A stretch of 23,519 nucleotides of DNA from Bryobacteraceae bacterium (GTDB lineage Bacteria; Acidobacteriota; Terriglobia; Bryobacterales; Bryobacteraceae): positions 1 through 23,519 of the forward strand of contig JANXXV010000071.1 of the NCBI GenBank assembly GCA_025350445.1. Reading direction: 5' to 3'. Numbering within the stretch: position 1 is the first letter of the stretch; each line of letters begins with the position of its first letter. The position numbers were made by a program, and so were the translations under genes. Below are positions 1 through 8,839 of the stretch, piece after piece. The notes under the pieces were generated by a model. The model ran no database searches. It had not been told where the DNA came from and was given only the letters and a program-made list of their open reading frames with translations.

Positions 1-1124
1 GCATCGGCTGCCAGTACTGCACCTGGAATTGCCAATACGGAGTTCCGCAATACAACCCCGAGCGCGGCGTAGTCGGCAAGTGCGACATGTGTTACGGGCG
101 TCTCTCGGAAGGCCGCGAACCGGCCTGTGTCAATGCCTGCCCGGAACAGGCCATCCAGATTGAAGTCGTCGAAGTGGCCGCCTGGAAGACGGACTTCGTG
201 CAACTCGGAAACGCTCCCGGAATGCCGGTCGCGGACCGTACCGTCTCCACCACCCGCATCACTTTACCCGACAACCTGCCCACTGAGATTCGGAAAGCCG
301 ACTACGCCCGCGTGCGCCCTGAGCATTCGCACATGCCGCTGGTGATCATGACTGTTTTGACCCAGCTCTCGGTCGGCGCCTTTGTCTCAGTCTGGTTGAT
401 GGCGTTGCTTGGCAAGACCGCGCTGCTTGGACTCGGCGCCGCGGCAGCCTTCGGAGTAGCAAACCTGGCGCTCGCCGCGTCCACGCTTCACCTTGGACGC
501 CCTATCCACGCCTACCGCGCGCTCAAGATGTGGAAACGATCCTGGCTCAGCCGCGAAGTCCTGTTGTTCACGCTCTTCGCCGGAGCGGCGTCGGCCTACG
601 CCGCTGCGCTCTGGTTCGGACTCCCCGGCACCGCGATTCTCGGGGGCGTCACAGGACTGCTCGGCATCGCGGGAATCACCGCCAGCGCTTATATCTATCT
701 GGTTCCGGCACGGCCTTCCTGGAACAGCAAACACACACTGGCCGAGTTCCTGCTGGCGGCAGGCATCCTCGGCCCGCTGTTCCTCGCCGCCTTCACGCCC
801 GATGACGGACCGCTGCTGATGGCCGCGGTGACCGCCGCCGGCGCGCAGCTTCTGAACCAGGGCGCGAAGTTTCTCTGGCTCACAAGGTCCGACGAATTCG
901 AATTGAAGGCCTCGTCGCGATTGCTCTCGAACGACCTGGAAAAACTCTTCATTCTGCGGTTCGCTTTGTTGGTCGCCGGTGGAATGGTTCTTCCGTCTCT
1001 CGGTTACGCGATCCCCGGCCTGATTCTAGCGCTCGCAGGGGAACTACTCGGCCGGTATCTCTTCTTCGTCAGCGTCGTGCCCAAAAACATGGCGGCTTCG
1101 TTTTTCTCCGGGAGGGCTGCATGA
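1..1124 (+). CDS. DmsB-DmsC fusion: iron-sulfur and membrane-anchor subunit of a molybdoenzyme (5' partial)
   Basis: The frame is open from base 3, so the gene begins outside the window and 373 C-terminal residues are visible. The first visible residues carry the end of a four-cluster ferredoxin like DmsB: CxxCxxxC (C3, C6, C10 of the visible part), then CDMC (C27, C30), C42 and C46-P. From about residue 105 the protein turns into a string of hydrophobic helices resembling the DmsC/YnfH quinol-oxidising anchor. In DmsABC-type enzymes these are separate subunits that pass electrons from membrane quinol through Fe-S clusters to the molybdopterin subunit; here they are one polypeptide. It overlaps the nitrate reductase gene by ATGA, so it is probably that enzyme's membrane electron donor on the cytoplasmic face. 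The family call is firm; the partnership is inferred from gene order. Confidence 0.85.
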   Translation, partial: IGCQYCTWNCQYGVPQYNPERGVVGKCDMCYGRLSEGREPACVNACPEQAIQIEVVEVAAWKTDFVQLGNAPGMPVADRTVSTTRITLPDNLPTEIRKADYARVRPEHSHMPLVIMTVLTQLSVGAFVSVWLMALLGKTALLGLGAAAAFGVANLALAASTLHLGRPIHAYRALKMWKRSWLSREVLLFTLFAGAASAYAAALWFGLPGTAILGGVTGLLGIAGITASAYIYLVPARPSWNSKHTLAEFLLAAGILGPLFLAAFTPDDGPLLMAAVTAAGAQLLNQGAKFLWLTRSDEFELKASSRLLSNDLEKLFILRFALLVAGGMVLPSLGYAIPGLILALAGELLGRYLFFVSVVPKNMAASFFSGRAA

Positions 1125-3301
1125 ACATCAAAAGGATTCTAGGCATCGATACGCTGCAGGAGAAGTACGCATACGCCACCGACCCGCGCTTCGGCTACAC
1201 GTCGTCGGAGAAGATTCCCGATAGCTGGGTTCCCACAACCTGCGGCTACTGCTCGGTTGGCTGCGGCATGCTGATCGGCGTCAAGGACGGCCGGGCCATC
1301 ACCGTGCGCGGCGACGTGGATCACCCGGTGAACCTGGGCAAGCTCTGCCCGAAGGGACTTGCCGAACATTACATGATCGAGGCCGACACCCGCGCCAAAT
1401 ACCCCATGCTCCGCCGGAACGGCAAGCTCGGCCGCGTCAGTTGGGACACCGCACTTTCCACCATGGTGGAGAAGTTCAGCGCCGTTCAAGCGAAGTACGG
1501 CAAGGACGCGCTCGGCATCATCGGCACCGGCCAGTTGGTAACCGAGGAATTCTACACGCTCGGCAAGCTGGCGCAGATTGGCTTCGGCACTAAGAACTAT
1601 TGCGGCAACACCACTCTCTGCATGGCCAGCGCCGTTGCCGGATACAAGCGCACGTTCGGCGGAGACGGACCTCCCGGCGCCTACGAGGATCTGGAGAAGG
1701 CCGACGTCATACTGCTGATCGGCGCCAACATCGCCGACAACCATCCCATCCTCTGCCGGCGCCTGGAAAAGAACACCCGCAAGACGCTGATTGTCGCCGA
1801 CCCGCGTGTTACCAAGACCGCGATGATGGCCGACGTCTTTCTACCTGTGAAGCCACGCTCCGACATCGCGCTGGTGAACGGCATGATGCACATCCTGATC
1901 CGCGCCGGCCTGATCGATCACGATTACATTGCCAGACACACCACCGGTTTCGAAGAGTTGAAGGCGTCCCTCGACAAGTACACGCCGGAGCATGTGTCAC
2001 TACTCACCGGCCTGAGCCAGGAGCTGATTTATAAGACGGCACTGCTCTATGGCCGTGCGAAGGCCGCATTTATCGGTTGGACGATGGGCGTGAACCACTC
2101 CACGCAAGGTGCGGAAACCGTAAACGCGATCAACAATCTGGCACTTATCACCGGCAACATCGGGCGGGAAGGTGCGTCGCCGTTCAGCATCACCGGACAG
2201 TGCAATGCGATGGGCACCCGCGAAACCGGTTGCACCTCCGGACTGCCCGGCTACCGCAAATTCGAAAGCCCGGAAGACCGGCAGCAGATCGCGACCTTTT
2301 GGAATGTGGACGTCTCGCGAATCCCCACTTCACGTGGTCTGGCTTACCCGGACATCATCGAGGGCGCGGTCGGCAAGAAGATCCGCGCGCTGTGGATCAT
2401 CGCAACCAACCCCGTGGTCTCCTATCCGAACTTCGCCGTGTTGCAGCAGGCGTTTGAAAATTTGGAATTCCTCGTAGTCCAGGATGGCTTCTCGCCCACG
2501 CCCACAACCGAATACGCCCACCTGGTTCTACCCGCCGCCATCTGGGGAGAGAAAGAGGGCACCTACACCAATTCCGAACGCCGCGTGAGCAAGGTGAACA
2601 AAGCCGTGGAACCTCCGGGCGAAGCGAAGTCGGACTTCGACATCTTCCTCGACATCGCCGAAAAGCTCGGCTGCAAAGACCATCTCTATCCGAAATGGAC
2701 CGCACCACGCGATGCCTTCGACGAATGGCGGCGCGTATCGAAAGGCCGCCCCTGCGACTACTCGGGCATGACCTACGAACTTCTCGAAGAACACGGCGGC
2801 TTGCAGTGGCCGTTTCCGGAAGGCGCTGTGCCATCGGTCACGCGCATGTACGAAGATGGCAAATTCCAGACGGCGGACGGTAAGGCGAAACTGCTTCCCA
2901 TCGAATGGCAACCGTTTCCCGATCAACCGGTGAAAGACTTTCCGTTCGTCTTCAATACCGGCCGCACGGTGGAACACTGGCACACGCGGACCAAGACGGG
3001 CAAAGTGCCGATCCTCGAAGGCATGTCTCCGCGGGCCTGGCTGGAAATGAATCCTCGTGATGCGAAGAAGCTGGAACTGAAGCCGCACGACAAAGTGGAC
3101 ATTGTCTCAAAGCGAAGCCGTGTGAGTGGCGTGGAACTGCGCATCACTGAGATTGTGGCGCCCGGTCAGGTCTTCATGCCTTTCCACTTCGCTGAAACGA
3201 ATTCGAATCTGATTACGCAAAGCGCGTTCGATCCGATTTCGCGCGAACCCAATTACAAACAGTGCGCGGTACGGGTTGAGAAAACGGGAGCGACTCTATG
3301 A
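1121..3301 (+). CDS. nasA: Molybdopterin nitrate reductase catalytic subunit, assimilatory NasA/NarB type
   Basis: Reduces nitrate to nitrite with a Mo-bis-MGD cofactor and one [4Fe-4S] cluster. The 726-residue length fits NarB/NasA. The N-terminal cluster motif is C41-x2-C44-x3-C48-x27-C76. The likely molybdenum ligand is C167 in LCMASAVAG, followed by GYKRTFGGD, a combination shared by Nap/Nas enzymes. A C-terminal molydopterin-dinucleotide binding domain starts near residue 600. There is no twin-arginine leader, so the enzyme should be cytoplasmic, and no C-terminal [2Fe-2S] domain as in Klebsiella NasA, so electrons must come from a partner, most simply the DmsBC fusion just upstream. The ATG at 1121 has GGAGG five bases upstream and overlaps the preceding stop. 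A formate dehydrogenase-like substrate is less likely because nirB, nirD and narK follow directly. Confidence 0.9.
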   Translation: MNIKRILGIDTLQEKYAYATDPRFGYTSSEKIPDSWVPTTCGYCSVGCGMLIGVKDGRAITVRGDVDHPVNLGKLCPKGLAEHYMIEADTRAKYPMLRRNGKLGRVSWDTALSTMVEKFSAVQAKYGKDALGIIGTGQLVTEEFYTLGKLAQIGFGTKNYCGNTTLCMASAVAGYKRTFGGDGPPGAYEDLEKADVILLIGANIADNHPILCRRLEKNTRKTLIVADPRVTKTAMMADVFLPVKPRSDIALVNGMMHILIRAGLIDHDYIARHTTGFEELKASLDKYTPEHVSLLTGLSQELIYKTALLYGRAKAAFIGWTMGVNHSTQGAETVNAINNLALITGNIGREGASPFSITGQCNAMGTRETGCTSGLPGYRKFESPEDRQQIATFWNVDVSRIPTSRGLAYPDIIEGAVGKKIRALWIIATNPVVSYPNFAVLQQAFENLEFLVVQDGFSPTPTTEYAHLVLPAAIWGEKEGTYTNSERRVSKVNKAVEPPGEAKSDFDIFLDIAEKLGCKDHLYPKWTAPRDAFDEWRRVSKGRPCDYSGMTYELLEEHGGLQWPFPEGAVPSVTRMYEDGKFQTADGKAKLLPIEWQPFPDQPVKDFPFVFNTGRTVEHWHTRTKTGKVPILEGMSPRAWLEMNPRDAKKLELKPHDKVDIVSKRSRVSGVELRITEIVAPGQVFMPFHFAETNSNLITQSAFDPISREPNYKQCAVRVEKTGATL

Positions 3302-5718
3302 AGCAGTTGGTTGTCATCGGAAACGGCATGGCCGGCGTGGCCTGCATCGAACAGATCCTGAAGCACGGGCCGAAGTTCGAGATCACCGTGTTCGGCGACG
3401 AGACGCACGTCAATTACAATCGCATTCTTCTCTCCTCGGTACTCGCGGGCGAGAAGGACATGGACGACATCACGCTCAACGGCCTCGACTGGTATCAGCG
3501 GAATGGCATCGGCTTGCAGTTGGGAGTCCGTATCGTCGATATCGACCCGGATGGCATGACCGTCACCGGCGACGACGGATCCATCACTCCTTACGACAAG
3601 CTGCTGATCGCCACCGGCAGCAGCGCCTTTATCCCGAAGATTCCCGGCGTTGATAAGAAGAACGTCTTCACGTTCCGCAGTCTCGACGACACCAAAGGTC
3701 TAATTGAGCGCTCGCGGCCTGGCATGAAGGCCACCGTGATCGGCGGCGGTCTTCTCGGTCTGGAAGCGGCCCGGGGATTGCAGGTGCAGGGTTGCGATGT
3801 AACAGTTGTGCACCTCATGAGTACGCTGATGGACAAACAGCTCGATACAACCGGCGGGGCGTACGTCAAGAGCAAAATGGAACGCCTCGGGGTACGCGTG
3901 ATGTGCGGTAAATCCACTCGCGCGCTGCTCGGTAACGGCAAGGTGGAAGGGCTGGAATTCATAGACGGCGAAACCATTGACGCAGACCTGGTCGTCATCG
4001 CCGCCGGCATCCGCCCGAACGTCGATCTGGGCCGCAAAGCGGGACTGGAGATCAATCGCGGCATCGTCGTCAACGATCATATGGAGACGTCGCACCCGGA
4101 CATCTTTGCAGTTGGCGAGTGCGTGGAGCATCGCGGAACCACCTACGGGCTGGTTGCGCCGCTCTACGAGCAGGGCAAGATTCTGGCGGCGACAATCACA
4201 GGCAACAAGGGCCCGACTTACGAGGGCACGGTGCAGGCGGCGAAGCTGAAGGTGGCGGGTGTGGATGTCTTCTCCGCCGGAGACTATGACGAGCACTCGA
4301 TTCCCGGCACCGAAGTGGTGCGCTACGAGGACCCGGCGCTCGGCATCTACAAAAAGCTGACCTTGCGGGAGGGCAAGCTGGCGGGCGTGATCCTGGTGGG
4401 CGATATTTCCGACAGCGGCCGCTACATGGAATGGCTGCGCGCGCGAACGGACCTGACGGTGATGCGCCGCAGCCTGCTGTTCCCCGAGCCGGTAGTTGCG
4501 GCCGGCGACCCCGGTGTCGGCGTTGCCGAAATGGCCGACGGCGAGACGGTTTGCGGATGCCTCGGAGTTACCAAAGGCGCCATCATCTCGGCGATTCATG
4601 AGAACGGCATCAATACGTTTGCAAGGTTGAAGGAATATACCCGCGCTTCCACCGGTTGCGGCAGTTGCGCCGGGATGTGCCAGTCCCTGCTGAAGGCCGT
4701 GGCGCCGGAGTTTGAGGAAGAGACGAAGAAAGTGCTGTGCGGTTGCCTGCCGTTTTCGCAGGAGCAACTCCGCGAAATTGCCAAGACCCAGCGGCTCAAA
4801 TCGGTCCAGGACATTCTGGATATCTATGGCAACGGGATTGGCTGCGAGGTCTGCAAGCCGGCCCTCAGCTATATGGTGGACGTGATCTGGTGCGGCGATC
4901 ACGAAGAGGATCGCTCGGCGCGATTCATCAACGACCGGGTTCACGCCAATATTCAGAAGGACGGAACATTCTCAGTGATTCCGCGCATTCGCGGTGGCAT
5001 CACTTCAGCGGCGGAACTGCGCAAGATCGCGGATGTGGCCGACAAGTACAACGTCCCGATGGTGAAGATCACCGGCAGCCAGCGCATCGATCTGCTTGGC
5101 GTGAAGAAGGCGGACCTGCCGAAAATGTGGGCGGACCTGGGAATGATTTCCGGACAAGCCTACACCAAGGGCGTGCGCATGGTGAAGACCTGCGTAGGCA
5201 CAGACTACTGCCGCTTTGGAACGCAGGATTCGACGGCGGCGGGCATCGAACTCGAAGCGCGCCTGGAGAATTTGTTCACGCCTCACAAAGTAAAGATGGC
5301 CACCGTGGGTTGCCCGCGCAATTGCGCTGAGGCCACGGTGAAAGATATCGGCATGGTGGGCCAGGAAGGAAGCTGGCAGGTGGTGGTGGGCGGCGCCGCC
5401 GGCAAGAGCGTCCGTAAGGCCGATCTGCTGATCACCGCCGAGACGACGCCGGAGGCCATTGAAGCGTGCGAGCTGTTCTTTCAATACTACCGGGAGAACG
5501 GCAACTATCTGGAGCGAACTTACGATTTTGTGGAACGTATCGGGATCGAGAAGATTCGCAAGGAAACCGTTTACGCTCCCGAGCCGGTGCGTAAGAAACT
5601 GCTGGCCCGGTTAAGAAAGGCAAAGACTCTTTCCAAAGACGCATGGCTTGAGCGGGACACGCCGGTGAGCCCGACGCAGTTTGTACAAATTCAACCGATG
5701 GAGGCCGTGCTGGCATGA
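3298..5718 (+). CDS. nirB: NAD(P)H-dependent nitrite reductase large subunit
   Basis: Catalyses six-electron reduction of nitrite to ammonium with siroheme in the cytoplasm. The 806 residues carry every expected module. An FAD-binding Rossmann motif GNGMAG lies at 8-13 and an NAD(P)H-binding GGGLLG at 149-154. Two BFD-like [2Fe-2S] domains follow (C419, C421, C454, C457 and C481, C483, C516, C519). A sulfite/nitrite reductase half-domain comes next, with the siroheme/[4Fe-4S] ligands C632, C638, C672 and C676 (TCVGTDYC and GCPRNC). No key residue is missing. The ATG overlaps the nitrate reductase stop by ATGA, with GGGAG seven bases upstream. It is co-transcribed with nirD and narK. The length matches Bacillus NasD more closely than E. 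coli NirB. Confidence 0.96.
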   Translation: MKQLVVIGNGMAGVACIEQILKHGPKFEITVFGDETHVNYNRILLSSVLAGEKDMDDITLNGLDWYQRNGIGLQLGVRIVDIDPDGMTVTGDDGSITPYDKLLIATGSSAFIPKIPGVDKKNVFTFRSLDDTKGLIERSRPGMKATVIGGGLLGLEAARGLQVQGCDVTVVHLMSTLMDKQLDTTGGAYVKSKMERLGVRVMCGKSTRALLGNGKVEGLEFIDGETIDADLVVIAAGIRPNVDLGRKAGLEINRGIVVNDHMETSHPDIFAVGECVEHRGTTYGLVAPLYEQGKILAATITGNKGPTYEGTVQAAKLKVAGVDVFSAGDYDEHSIPGTEVVRYEDPALGIYKKLTLREGKLAGVILVGDISDSGRYMEWLRARTDLTVMRRSLLFPEPVVAAGDPGVGVAEMADGETVCGCLGVTKGAIISAIHENGINTFARLKEYTRASTGCGSCAGMCQSLLKAVAPEFEEETKKVLCGCLPFSQEQLREIAKTQRLKSVQDILDIYGNGIGCEVCKPALSYMVDVIWCGDHEEDRSARFINDRVHANIQKDGTFSVIPRIRGGITSAAELRKIADVADKYNVPMVKITGSQRIDLLGVKKADLPKMWADLGMISGQAYTKGVRMVKTCVGTDYCRFGTQDSTAAGIELEARLENLFTPHKVKMATVGCPRNCAEATVKDIGMVGQEGSWQVVVGGAAGKSVRKADLLITAETTPEAIEACELFFQYYRENGNYLERTYDFVERIGIEKIRKETVYAPEPVRKKLLARLRKAKTLSKDAWLERDTPVSPTQFVQIQPMEAVLA

Positions 5719-6065
5719 GCTGGATCAGGATCACGGAAATAGAAAACATCCCCGTGCGCGAGGGGCGCGCGGTGAAGATCGATCGGGACGAGATCGCCGT
5801 CTTCAATTTGGGAGACCGATTCGCCGCAATCGAGAATCGCTGCCCGCATAGCGGCGGTCCGCTGTGCGACGGCATTGTAAGCGGAGCCACGGTGATCTGC
5901 CCGCTGCACGGCTGGAAGGTGTGCCTGGATACCGGTGACATTCTGAAGCCGCAGGTTCCGGTTCGGGTGGAAGTCTATCCGGTTCGAATTGAAGATGGCA
6001 TGCTTGAGGTGGATGTGCCCGAACGGCGCCCGATGGAAGATCGGCGCCGGGGGGTGGCGGCATGA
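5715..6065 (+). CDS. nirD: Nitrite reductase small subunit, Rieske type
   Basis: A 116-residue Rieske-fold protein, the small subunit of assimilatory nitrite reductase. Both Rieske [2Fe-2S] half-motifs are intact: C43-P-H45 and C62-P-L-H65. This makes it the NasE-like form; the E. coli NirD sequence lacks these ligands. It probably carries a real cluster and takes part in electron transfer to NirB. It starts in the ATGA overlap with nirB, with GGAGG about ten bases upstream, and ends in another ATGA overlap with the transporter. A free-standing dioxygenase ferredoxin would look similar, but position between nirB and narK settles the call. Confidence 0.93.
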   Translation: MSWIRITEIENIPVREGRAVKIDRDEIAVFNLGDRFAAIENRCPHSGGPLCDGIVSGATVICPLHGWKVCLDTGDILKPQVPVRVEVYPVRIEDGMLEVDVPERRPMEDRRRGVAA

Positions 6066-7324
6066 CGTTCAGTGGATTCCGCAAGGCTGGACACACGCCC
6101 ACGCTGCTGGCATCGTTTCTCTACTTCGACGTCAGCTTCATGGTCTGGGTGATTCTGGGACCGCTGGGCCCGTTCATCGGCGATGCGCTGAAGCTCACCG
6201 CAACGCAGAAGGGATTTCTGATTGCACTGCCGCTGTTGGCCGGTTCGTTCTTCCGTCCCATCATGGGGTTGCTTGCCGACCGCATCGGCGGCCGCAAGAC
6301 CGGGCTGATCGGGCTTGCACTCACGCTGATTCCGCTAATCGTGGGGTGGCAGTTTGCCACCACACTGACTCATTTTCACCTGATTGGATTAATGCTTGGC
6401 GTGGCGGGCGCCAGTTTCGCGGTGGCCCTGCCGTTGGCCAGCCGCTGGTATCCGCCGGAGTATCAGGGTATGGCGATGGGCATCGCGGGTGCCGGAAATT
6501 CGGGCACGTTGCTGGCTACGCTGTTTGCGCCGCGGCTCGCCACGGCGATGGGATTTCACGGCGTTTTTGCGATCGCGCTGATTCCGGTGTGCCTTGTAAT
6601 GATTGCGTTCGCGCTGTTGGCAAAGGACAGTCCAAAACACGTGAAAGTAAGTGGCTGGAGCGACTACGCCGAAGTGCTTCGCGAGAAAGACACCGGCTGG
6701 TTCTGCATGATGTACTGCATGACTTTTGGAAGCTTTGTCGGGCTGGCGAGTTTCCTCACCGTCTTTTTTCATGACCAGTATGGACTGGCGAAAGTGGCGG
6801 CCGGCGATTTCACCACGTTCGCGGTGCTGGCGGGCAGTTTCTTGCGCCCGGTCGGCGGCATGATCGCCGACCGAATCGGTGGATACAAGTTGCTGCTGGT
6901 CCTGCTGGCTGGTATCGGCGTGTGTCTGGGGGCAATCGGTTTGGTCCCGCCGGTGAACATGGCGTTGCTGTTGCTGGTGCTGGCGATGGGGATGCTCGGG
7001 ATGGGCAACGGCGCCGTATTCCAGATGCTGCCGCAACGCTTCCCAACCCGCGTCGGAATTCTGACGGGCATCGTTGGCGCCGCGGGAGGAGTGGGTGGAT
7101 TTCTCTTACCGTCGATGTTGGGCATGATCAAGGATCGAACCGGGCAGTATGGCTTCGGTTTTGTAATCTGCGCGGCGGCGATTTTCGCCGGCGGATTGAC
7201 GCTGCTCTACCTGGGCCACGGGTGGCTGGAATCGTGGGGAGAGAGTCCAGCGGATCGCGCCGGCCTGTTCTCGTATCGGGGCTTCGGCAAATCCGAAACA
7301 GACGCTACCGATCTGGCAGCGTAG
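6062..7324 (+). CDS. narK: Nitrate/nitrite MFS transporter, NarK/NasA (NNP) family
   Basis: A 420-residue inner-membrane carrier with about 12 hydrophobic segments. NNP-family marks are visible: an arginine in each half, R65 in FFRP and R262 in FLRP, at the places of the two substrate-binding arginines of NarK; the nitrate-signature region GAGNSGTLLA at 143-152; a second glycine-rich stretch GMGNGAVFQ near 313-321; and the MFS loop DRIGGRK at 73-79, repeated as DRIGGYK at 270-276. As the last gene of the overlapping set it should import nitrate, and possibly exchange or export nitrite, for the reductases encoded upstream. It starts in an ATGA overlap with nirD, with a G-rich stretch just upstream that could serve as ribosome binding site. 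Confidence 0.93.
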   Translation: MTFSGFRKAGHTPTLLASFLYFDVSFMVWVILGPLGPFIGDALKLTATQKGFLIALPLLAGSFFRPIMGLLADRIGGRKTGLIGLALTLIPLIVGWQFATTLTHFHLIGLMLGVAGASFAVALPLASRWYPPEYQGMAMGIAGAGNSGTLLATLFAPRLATAMGFHGVFAIALIPVCLVMIAFALLAKDSPKHVKVSGWSDYAEVLREKDTGWFCMMYCMTFGSFVGLASFLTVFFHDQYGLAKVAAGDFTTFAVLAGSFLRPVGGMIADRIGGYKLLLVLLAGIGVCLGAIGLVPPVNMALLLLVLAMGMLGMGNGAVFQMLPQRFPTRVGILTGIVGAAGGVGGFLLPSMLGMIKDRTGQYGFGFVICAAAIFAGGLTLLYLGHGWLESWGESPADRAGLFSYRGFGKSETDATDLAA

Positions 7325-7360
7325 TAGTCTTCTCTAACAAGTAATCTTCGAACCCCGTTG

Positions 7361-7375
7361 CGTTCGAGCCGAACG
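7361..7375. promoter_or_regulatory. Inverted repeat between the nitrate transporter and porin genes
   Basis: CGTTCG-AGC-CGAACG is a perfect 6-base inverted repeat with a 3-base spacer. It sits 37 bases after the transporter stop and is centred about 22 bases before a possible -10 element (TATAAC). It could be an operator for a porin promoter or a small hairpin in a read-through mRNA. It has no T-tract, so it is not a terminator. Confidence 0.4.
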
Positions 7376-7389
7376 GACTCGTCTCTCCG

Positions 7390-7395
7390 TATAAC
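7390..7395 (+). promoter_or_regulatory. Possible -10 element ahead of the porin gene
   Basis: TATAAC matches the sigma-70 -10 consensus at five of six bases, 34 bases before the preferred porin ATG at 7430. No convincing -35 box lies at the usual spacing, so if used it may depend on an activator, perhaps at the inverted repeat just upstream. Confidence 0.3.
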
Positions 7396-7429
7396 ACCAG
7401 GCCGTAAAACACAACCGGGAGTAATGAAG

Positions 7430-8839
7430 ATGATTAGAAGCGCAAAGGCCGCTTCCGGCGGCGCCAATCGAACTAGAAACTCGGCGGATTTGGCCGCCGG
7501 AAGCGAGTCCGTCTTGCGCGAGTTCCTCAAAAGAGCTGTATTTACCGCAGCGCTGGCTGGGCTACAAGTGTACGCGCAGCAGGCGGCGGTTCCCTCAAAT
7601 AACTTTGTCCCATCGGATGAGCTGAATGGCCAGCTTCCGAAGTGGGTGCGTTTCAGCGGCGAATATCGCGGCCGGTTGGAAGGATTTACGGGCGGCGGGT
7701 TCAAACCCGATAATAGCGACCTCTATTTCCTGAACCGGTTCCGCATCAACATGAAGTTGCAACCCGCCTCCTGGTTGAAGTTCCAGTTCCAGGGGCAGGA
7801 TTCGCGGGTCTGGGGCAAGAACCAGAATCCGGCCGCGCCTCCGTTTCAGGACACAATGGATCTGCGCATGGCGTTCGTCGAAGTAGGGGACAACGAAAAA
7901 GGAACCTACGGATTTCGCTTTGGCCGGCAGGAATTAAACTTCGGCGAACAGCGGCTGCTGGGAAGCCTCAACTGGACCAATACATCGCGGACGTTCGACG
8001 CCGTGCGCGGCACTCTGCGCTACAAGGGTTACCGTTTGGATGCCTTTGCGTCAACCGTTGTGAACGCGAAGGATGGCGAATTCAACGAACATACCGATGG
8101 CAACAATCTACACGGCCTGTACGGCGGAATCGAGAAACTGGTGCCGAATGCGGTGATTGAGCCCTATCTCTTCTGGCGGTTAACGCAACGCCTGACCACC
8201 GAAACAGGCACTCGGGGAAACTTGGATTTCAAGACGGCGGGAATTCGCTTTGTGGGCAAGCTGCCGATGGGTTTCGACTACGCCACAGAAATGGCCAAGC
8301 AAACCGGCGGCCTCGGCACTGACGACATCGGCGCGTGGGCCGGCCACTGGCGCCTGGGCTACACATTGCCCAAGCTGCGGTACAAACCAAGACTGGTGGC
8401 CGAATATAACTACGCTACCGGCGACAAGAATCCGAAAGATGGAAAACGCGGCACCTTCGATCCGCTGTACCCTACCGGTCACGACAAATACGGCCTGGCC
8501 GACCAGGTGGGCTGGAAGAACATTCATGATGTGCGGCTGGGCACGGAATTCAAGCCGCAGGCCAAGTGGCTGGTCTCCAGCTTCTTTCACGACTGGTGGC
8601 TTGCCAGCGCAACCGACGCGCTGTATTCCGCCAGTGGAGCGGTTGTAGCGCGTTCGGTGGCCGGTACGGCGGGTACACACGTCGGGGAAGAGATTGACGC
8701 GCAAGCCACGTATACCGTCAACAAACAATTGCAACTGGCGGGAGGCTTCGCGCATATCTTTCCGGGTCATTTTCTAAAAACCGCGACGCCCGGCAGGAGC
8801 TACAACTTCCCTTACCTGATGCTTGGGTACTCATTCTAA
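7430..8839 (+). CDS. Outer-membrane porin, alginate-export family
   Basis: A beta-barrel outer-membrane protein of the alginate-export (PF13372-like) group, 469 residues from this start. Typical stretches are NRFRINMKLQP near the N-terminus, the FGRQELNFGEQRLLG segment and alternating aromatic strands, ending in an aromatic LGYSF C-terminus as outer-membrane barrels do. The ATG at 7430 was chosen because GGGAG ends eight bases upstream; the ATG at 7424 is too close to it. This leaves about 28 residues before a normal signal peptide (KRAVFTAALAGLQVYAQ). A TTG at 7513 would give a leader of ordinary length and remains possible. The gene lies 105 bases downstream of narK on the same strand, which suggests nitrate/nitrite passage rather than alginate; no alginate gene is present. 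Substrate is inferred. Confidence 0.82.
   Translation: MIRSAKAASGGANRTRNSADLAAGSESVLREFLKRAVFTAALAGLQVYAQQAAVPSNNFVPSDELNGQLPKWVRFSGEYRGRLEGFTGGGFKPDNSDLYFLNRFRINMKLQPASWLKFQFQGQDSRVWGKNQNPAAPPFQDTMDLRMAFVEVGDNEKGTYGFRFGRQELNFGEQRLLGSLNWTNTSRTFDAVRGTLRYKGYRLDAFASTVVNAKDGEFNEHTDGNNLHGLYGGIEKLVPNAVIEPYLFWRLTQRLTTETGTRGNLDFKTAGIRFVGKLPMGFDYATEMAKQTGGLGTDDIGAWAGHWRLGYTLPKLRYKPRLVAEYNYATGDKNPKDGKRGTFDPLYPTGHDKYGLADQVGWKNIHDVRLGTEFKPQAKWLVSSFFHDWWLASATDALYSASGAVVARSVAGTAGTHVGEEIDAQATYTVNKQLQLAGGFAHIFPGHFLKTATPGRSYNFPYLMLGYSF

Noticed and set aside
87..1124. Start of the first gene at the internal methionine at 87
   Set aside because: The same frame is open from base 3 and encodes the CxxCxxxC cluster motif before that methionine, so the gene is truncated by the window edge.
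3700..4944. Long open frame on the - strand opposite nirB
   Set aside because: It lies wholly inside a well-supported nirB, shows no family features and is a typical product of GC-rich third-position bias.
7358..7429. TTG start for the porin at 7358
   Set aside because: No ribosome site, and it adds residues before an already long leader; ATG 7430 has GGGAG at good spacing.
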